Assembly: GCA_023390655.1 (NCBI GenBank)
Contig: JAEWCL010000004.1
Span: 1 to 64,000 of the forward strand
Reading direction: 5' to 3'
DNA length: 64,000 bases
From: Bacillota bacterium
GTDB lineage: Bacteria; Bacillota; Clostridia; Christensenellales; CAG-138
Shown here: positions 60,028 through 64,000 of the stretch, piece by piece
Numbering within the stretch: position 1 is the stretch's first letter
Layout: every line of letters starts with the position of its first letter
The notes under the pieces: generated by a model
The model's input: only the letters and a program-made list of their open reading frames with translations
Database searches by the model: none
Told to the model about the DNA's origin: nothing
Program-made: the position numbers and the translations under genes

Positions 60028-60167
60028 AGGAATTTACCTGTATCCTCTACTTCGTATTTGTGTGTTATTGCAACATGCCGCATCGGGAACAACGCTGCCC
60101 CAATAACAGCCAGAAATAAGCAAATGCTTGCCATGACATTTCCTTTTTGAACAATTTGTTTTTGCAT
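59919..60167 (-). CDS. Small membrane protein divergent from tetR
   Basis: 82 residues as read. The start (MQKQIVQKGNVMASICLFLA) gives a basic end and one membrane segment, about residues 10-28, then HVAITHKYEVEDTGKFLCF; what follows is rich in Trp/Arg/Cys and looks out of frame. AAAGGAG six bases before ATG 60167 and a near-consensus promoter support expression. A TetR gene stands divergent and its putative operator lies at the promoter, so this unit is likely its target. Confidence 0.5.
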   Translation of the reverse strand: MQKQIVQKGNVMASICLFLAVIGAALFPMRHVAITHKYEVEDTGKFLCFMKNIRWRHSCSPPMNWTPTVSRRDWTRSMCAVQ

Positions 60168-60211
60168 AACCTGCTCCTTTCCCATGGTTCTTTCCCCGCA
60201 AAATTAACCAT

Positions 60212-60256
60212 GTTTAAACTATGTTTCAATTATATTTATCTTACAATCTTTGTCAA
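60212..60256 (-). promoter_or_regulatory. Promoter of the small membrane gene with TetR-type operator
   Basis: On the minus strand TTGACA (60251-60256), 16 bases, TATAAT (60229-60234). Just behind the start point lies the palindrome GTTTAAAC (60212-60219) inside a longer imperfect one. The same half-sites, GTTTAA and TTAAAC, occur in the tetR promoter. Confidence 0.7.
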
Positions 60257-60300
60257 GTATTCCTGAAAAATATATTTCTTCCGTTTTCCAACTATTCTTG

Positions 60301-60329
60301 TTGCCCAAATGTTTAATCCAAGTTAAACT
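60301..60329 (+). promoter_or_regulatory. Promoter of tetR with operator
   Basis: TTGCCC (60301-60306), 17 bases, TAAACT (60324-60329). An inverted repeat GTTTAA-N6-TTAAAC (60311-60328) covers the spacer and most of the -10, as expected for autorepression by the encoded TetR protein. Confidence 0.6.
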
Positions 60330-60358
60330 GGAGACAAATAAGATAAAGGAGGGGTATT

Positions 60359-60934
60359 ATGAAAGAACAGAAATTGGACGCAAGAGAACGAATCTTGCAG
60401 GCGACAATGGCGCTGCTGTTGGAACACAAAAGCGCATCCGCCGTTACGAACCGGCAAATTGCCGAAAAAGCCGGCGTCAACAGCGCACTTATCAATTACT
60501 ATTACCAATCCAAGGAGAACCTCATCAACAAAGCCGCCGCCCTATGCATCGAGCAGATGACAGGCACGCTGTTTGAAAACAACGAAGCAAGCGCACCGGA
60601 GGAACGGCTGCGCACCCTGATAAAGACCATTACAGATTTTTTGTTTGACCATTACGATTTAGGCGCGCTGACAATCAGCGCGGAGTTAAAAACGGGCAGT
60701 CTCACGACAATACGCACGCTTCTCCCCATCATCCGCGAACATTATCAAAATACCAAAGCCGACGATGTGCTCAAGCTGATCGCACTGCAGATCATAGCGC
60801 CTTTACAGGTGATTTTCCTGAATCTCCACGGATACCGTGACTTCCTAGGCGTTGATGTGTTTCAGAAAAAAGAGCGCGACCGCGTGCTGGATACTGTGAT
60901 CGATAACGCGCTGCGATGCACAGCGCGATTATAA
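60359..60934 (+). CDS. TetR/AcrR family transcriptional regulator
   Basis: 191 residues. N-terminal helix-turn-helix (ARERILQATMALLLEH, NRQIAEKAGVNSALINYYYQSKENL, residues 8-56), and a helical ligand domain without a motif that reveals the ligand. GGAGGGG precedes the ATG. Divergent from a small membrane gene; operator-like repeats of the same half-site lie at both promoters. Confidence 0.9.
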   Translation: MKEQKLDARERILQATMALLLEHKSASAVTNRQIAEKAGVNSALINYYYQSKENLINKAAALCIEQMTGTLFENNEASAPEERLRTLIKTITDFLFDHYDLGALTISAELKTGSLTTIRTLLPIIREHYQNTKADDVLKLIALQIIAPLQVIFLNLHGYRDFLGVDVFQKKERDRVLDTVIDNALRCTARL

Positions 60935-60957
60935 CAGGCTTCTATATTTTGCAATCA

Positions 60958-61000
60958 TAAACAAGGAACGGCCCGCTTGCAGCGGGCCGTTCCTTTATTC
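60958..61000. terminator. Bidirectional terminator between tetR and the methyltransferase
   Basis: A perfect 15-base-pair stem (60963-60977 with 60981-60995), loop TGC, followed on the plus strand by TATTCTTT. Lies between the convergent genes. Confidence 0.8.
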
Positions 61001-61004
61001 TTTA

Positions 61005-61796
61005 TCATTTCTTCCCGTAAATCAACCCCATGTTCCCTGCCACCATCGGCGTGCGCAGCAATAAGGGGACAAACGCATTCTTACGCGTATCCACAAAATC
61101 CAGTTCCGCCACCTCTTTGGAAAGCGCCTGCACTAGCCCGTCCAGATCGGGATAGCTCCTTGGGGAAAAGAAAATGTCCTCAAACGCAAACGGCGCGCCG
61201 GGTTTGAGTACGCGCAGCGCTTCACGGATCAGCGCAAGCTTATCCGGTTGGCTCCTGACCTCATGAAACACAAAGTTGCTGACCGCAGCGTCAAAATGCG
61301 CATCCGGAAACTCCAGTTTTGCGGCGTCTCCTCTTTGGAAGGATACCCTGTTTGCAACGCCTTCCAGCCGCGCATTGGTTTCGCACTGGCTTTTCGCATA
61401 GTCCCATGGGGCGCCCCAGTAATCCATGCCGATTGCCTGAGACTTTGGATATTTTTTTGCAGCCTTGATTGTGAGTGCGCCGCTGCCGCAGCCAATGTCC
61501 AGCAGCAGGCCGTTCCCATCCCAGTTTAGATACTTGAGCACGTTATCCAAAATCTTGCCCTGGACACCTCCCCATTCGTAGGAGAGCGCGCATCTCGCGT
61601 AGCACATATATAAAAACAGCAGCAAAAGCAAGGCATCCACAACTGCCAGAAGCATCCGCAAGACAATCAGCACTGCGCTTTCCGGCAGCAACAGGCTCAG
61701 TAACAGCAGCACCGCAAGCGAGCCTCCCATACTGCCGGCGACAACAAGAACCTTAACGGGTATCCAGTTGGCATAATCAATCTTTTGCGTCCCCAC
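61005..61796 (-). CDS. Membrane-anchored class I SAM-dependent methyltransferase
   Basis: 263 residues. Two N-terminal membrane segments (about 14-38 and 42-66) are followed by a Rossmann methyltransferase: LLLDIGCGSGALT (97-109), RGDAAKLEFPDAHFD, and SNFVFHEV. The C-domain resembles small-molecule methyltransferases of the UbiE kind. GTG start with GGGAGG seven bases before it. Substrate unknown, probably lipid-like given the membrane anchor (inference). Confidence 0.85.
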   Translation of the reverse strand: MGTQKIDYANWIPVKVLVVAGSMGGSLAVLLLLSLLLPESAVLIVLRMLLAVVDALLLLLFLYMCYARCALSYEWGGVQGKILDNVLKYLNWDGNGLLLDIGCGSGALTIKAAKKYPKSQAIGMDYWGAPWDYAKSQCETNARLEGVANRVSFQRGDAAKLEFPDAHFDAAVSNFVFHEVRSQPDKLALIREALRVLKPGAPFAFEDIFFSPRSYPDLDGLVQALSKEVAELDFVDTRKNAFVPLLLRTPMVAGNMGLIYGKK

Positions 61797-61913
61797 AGTC
61801 CGCCTCCCTATCTCTTTGTATATTCAGTTAGAAGTATCTAACCTAGAGTCTACCACTGTAATTCCGGCCATTCAATAGCAATGTGCGGCTTTTTTGCTTA
61901 TTGTCTCCGGCTG

Positions 61914-61945
61914 CAAAAAACGGGCAGCGATTTTTACTGCCCGTT
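61914..61945 (-). terminator. Terminator of the glycerate kinase unit
   Basis: On the minus strand AACGGGCAG/CTGCCCGTT (61937-61945 with 61919-61927), nine-base loop, then TTTTGCAG. It lies 41 bases after the kinase stop. Confidence 0.75.
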
Positions 61946-61985
61946 TATAATTGGACTGATTCCTTTTGTATAGAAGCTTGGGGGT

Positions 61986-63125
61986 TTAAAAGACCGTCCG
62001 CCCCGTCTTCAAAATCCGTATCAGACGCTCCGCGGCGTTTGCAAGGAGCGCCGGCGCGCCATTGATTGCTTCCTGAAGCGGCATGGGCTTGTCTATGATG
62101 CTGATGATGGCTTCGATACCATGTTCGTAAACAGCCTCGGCACCCTGCCCGATACTTCCAACCACCGCGATCACAGGCACATTTGCCGCCGCCTTTGCGC
62201 GTTTTGCTACGCCTACAGGCAACTTGCCAAACGCGGATTGAAAGTCGATACGGCCCTCACCGGTAATCACAAGATCGGCATCCAGCACATGCCGTTCAAA
62301 CGCTACCGCATCCAGCACCGTATCCACGCCGCTCTTGAGGGTCGCGCCGCAAAAAGCAAGCAAGCCGGCGCCCAAACCACCCGCGGCGCCCGCGCCGGGA
62401 ACCAGCGCAACGTCTTTTTTAAGCTGCTCCTGCAATATATGCGCATAATGGCGCATGTTGCTATCGAGCGCCGCAACATCCTGCGCATCGCAGCCCTTTT
62501 GCGGGCCATATACGGCAGCGCATCCGCTTTCCCCATACAGGGGGTTCGATACATCCGTCGCTACGGTAATTTCGCAGGCGGCAATCCTTGGGTCAATGTT
62601 AGAAATATCTATGCTTGCAAGCCTTTTTAGTTCGCCGCCGCCACGGCCCAGCTCGCAGCCGTCCGCATCGAGCAAACGCACGCCGAGTGCCTGTGCCATG
62701 CCCGCCCCGCCGTCCGTGGTGGCGGAGCCGCCAATACCCATGACAATCTGTTTGCAGCCGGCGTCAAGCGCATGCCGCATCAGCTCGCCTGTGCCGTAGG
62801 TCGTGGCTTCCCGCGGGCGCAGCTCACCCGCCGGTACCAGCGCAAGGCCGGACGCCGCCGCCATTTCGATGATCGCCAAATCGCCCGCAATACCAAGAAA
62901 CGCCTCTACAGGGTTGCCGTTTGGCCCGGTCACAGTCCTTTTGATGAGTTCGCCGCCGATCGCCGCAACGATCGCGGCGCAGGTGCCTTCCCCGCCGTCC
63001 GCTACCGGAAGCAGGTCCACCTGAATTTCGGGCGCAACGCGGAGAATGCCCTCCCGCAGGCTTTTTGCCACATCCTGTGCACTTAAACTGCCCTTAAAAG
63101 AATCCGGGGCAACAAGTATCTTCAT
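61986..63125 (-). CDS. glxK: Glycerate kinase (GlxK/GarK family)
   Basis: 379 residues. Phosphorylates D-glycerate. Family signatures: APDSFKGSLSA at the start, PVADGGEGT near residue 41, IGGSATTDGGAGMAQALG, GAGAAGGLGAGL and TGEGRIDFQSAFGK. Upstream by 22 bases on the same strand is a 2-hydroxyacid dehydrogenase, which would supply glycerate from hydroxypyruvate. A terminator follows. Confidence 0.94.
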   Translation of the reverse strand: MKILVAPDSFKGSLSAQDVAKSLREGILRVAPEIQVDLLPVADGGEGTCAAIVAAIGGELIKRTVTGPNGNPVEAFLGIAGDLAIIEMAAASGLALVPAGELRPREATTYGTGELMRHALDAGCKQIVMGIGGSATTDGGAGMAQALGVRLLDADGCELGRGGGELKRLASIDISNIDPRIAACEITVATDVSNPLYGESGCAAVYGPQKGCDAQDVAALDSNMRHYAHILQEQLKKDVALVPGAGAAGGLGAGLLAFCGATLKSGVDTVLDAVAFERHVLDADLVITGEGRIDFQSAFGKLPVGVAKRAKAAANVPVIAVVGSIGQGAEAVYEHGIEAIISIIDKPMPLQEAINGAPALLANAAERLIRILKTGRTVF

Positions 63126-63147
63126 TCGTTGATCCTCCGTTACACCG

Positions 63148-64000
63148 CTATGCGTTTACCACGTTGACAGGCGATCCGTCCCGGAACGCGGCAAGATTGG
63201 AAACGGCAATCTCCATCAGCCGCTGCCGGCTCTCCTTCGGCGCCCAGCTGATATGCGGGGTGATGATGCAGTTCTTCGCCGTAAGCAGGGGGTTATCGCT
63301 GCGGATGGGTTCAGACGAAACCACATCCAGTCCTGCGGCATACACCTTCCCCGTATTGAGCGCCTCTGCCAAATCCGCCTCCACAATCAGCGGACCGCGG
63401 CTGTTGTTGAGAATGATCACGCCATCCTTCATTTTTGCGATGCTTTCCTTGTTGATGATCCCTTCCGTCTCCGGCAAAAGCGGGCAATGGAGCGCAATCA
63501 CATCGGAACTCGCGAGCAGCTCTTCAAGCGCAACGTATTTGCAGGTGTCGCTTTCAAGCGCAGGGTTTTTGTAGGCGTCAAACGCCAGCACCCGCATGCC
63601 GAGCGCCTGCGCAATGCGCCCGGTTGCTTGTCCAATGCGGCCAAACCCGATGATGCCCATGGTCTTGCCATCGAGTTCAATCAGCGGATAGTCCCAGAAG
63701 CACCAGTCTGCGTTCGATGTCCAGCGCCCATCTGCAATGACCGCCTTGCTGTGGTGGCCGATGTGGTGGCAAATTTCAAGCAGCAGGCCGATGGCAAACT
63801 GTCCTACGGCCGCAGTACCATACGTTGGAATATTTGTTACCACAATCCCTTTTTCCTTTGCGGCCCCTACGTCAACAATATTGTAGCCTGTTGCCAGTAC
63901 GCCAATAAATTTGATGTTCGGGCATGCATCCATCGCCATGCGCGTAATGGGCGTTTTGTTGGTATATACAATATCTGCATCTCCGATGCGCGCAGGCACC
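63148..64000 (-). CDS. D-2-hydroxyacid dehydrogenase (5' end beyond window)
   Basis: About 283 residues visible; the N-terminus is cut by the window edge (the first codon seen is internal). NAD fold with GIIGFGRIGQATGR, catalytic Arg in NNSRGPLI, Glu in LDVVSSEP and His in ITPHISWAP. Similar to glycerate dehydrogenase/hydroxypyruvate reductase, and the following glycerate kinase gene supports that role: hydroxypyruvate to glycerate to phosphoglycerate. Confidence 0.9.
   Translation of the reverse strand, partial: VPARIGDADIVYTNKTPITRMAMDACPNIKFIGVLATGYNIVDVGAAKEKGIVVTNIPTYGTAAVGQFAIGLLLEICHHIGHHSKAVIADGRWTSNADWCFWDYPLIELDGKTMGIIGFGRIGQATGRIAQALGMRVLAFDAYKNPALESDTCKYVALEELLASSDVIALHCPLLPETEGIINKESIAKMKDGVIILNNSRGPLIVEADLAEALNTGKVYAAGLDVVSSEPIRSDNPLLTAKNCIITPHISWAPKESRQRLMEIAVSNLAAFRDGSPVNVVNA

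Noticed and set aside
1..64000. tRNA, rRNA, CRISPR, prophage or transposase genes
   Set aside because: None seen on either strand; the few repeats found are local or hairpin-type.

Overview
The window looks like a chromosomal segment of a motile, low-oxygen member of the Bacillota (class Clostridia or a close relative). The reasons are the ispH-plsC-cmk gene order, an Rnf-type ion pump, FliW/CsrA with a DUF6470 gene beside flgL, a SwrB/DUF6115-like gene behind sigD, CheC/CheD chemotaxis proteins, and many GTG/TTG starts with strong GGAGG ribosome binding sites. No rRNA, tRNA, CRISPR array, prophage or transposase gene was seen.

Left part (1-15998): a minus-strand housekeeping operon (surE, rpiR-type regulator, histidine phosphatase, FAD oxidoreductase, cmk, plsC, partial ispH) runs off the left edge from a near-consensus promoter at 5724-5752. 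It is followed by ridA, a GntR/ABC transporter/VOC unit, a zinc dehydrogenase with a sirtuin, then a plus-strand unit of a small membrane protein and a ComEC that lacks the core of its nuclease domain, and holA. A fold-back repeat and a hairpin-rich stretch flank holA. A divergent pair of unknown genes shares a near-symmetrical promoter region.

Middle part (16075-20544): a translationally coupled rnfC-D-E-A operon with no rnfG and no rnfB, preceded by an attenuator-like leader, lies divergent to a pair of half-size TauE/SafE permeases.

Flagellar and chemotaxis island (20588-54130): minus-strand blocks encode (i) flgF/G-like rod proteins, YvyF-like protein, FlgM, FlgN, FlgK, FlgL, DUF6470, FliW and CsrA, led by a sigma-28-type promoter; (ii) a lytic transglycosylase, FlgB, FlgC, FliE, the FliO-P-Q-R/FlhB-FlhA export gate, FlhF, FlhG, SigD and a SwrB-like protein; (iii) CheR and CheB; (iv) an EF-hand protein, a FliK-like protein, a free FlhB C-domain protein, a possible cysteine peptidase/amidase, FliD, FliS, a FliT-like protein and two CheW proteins. 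A plus-strand operon carries CheC (no ordinary start codon), CheD, CheY, CheA and an HD-GYP phosphodiesterase. The fliFGHIJ, flgDE and fliLMN genes and flagellin are absent and must lie elsewhere.

Right part (54153-64000): a BlaI/M56-peptidase sensor pair with a long operator, a cation diffusion transporter, an unknown 186-residue protein, class I aldolase, a TetR regulator divergent from a small membrane gene that may be frameshifted, a membrane-anchored methyltransferase, and glycerate kinase next to a partial 2-hydroxyacid dehydrogenase. All functions are read from sequence and memory of families; no search was run.
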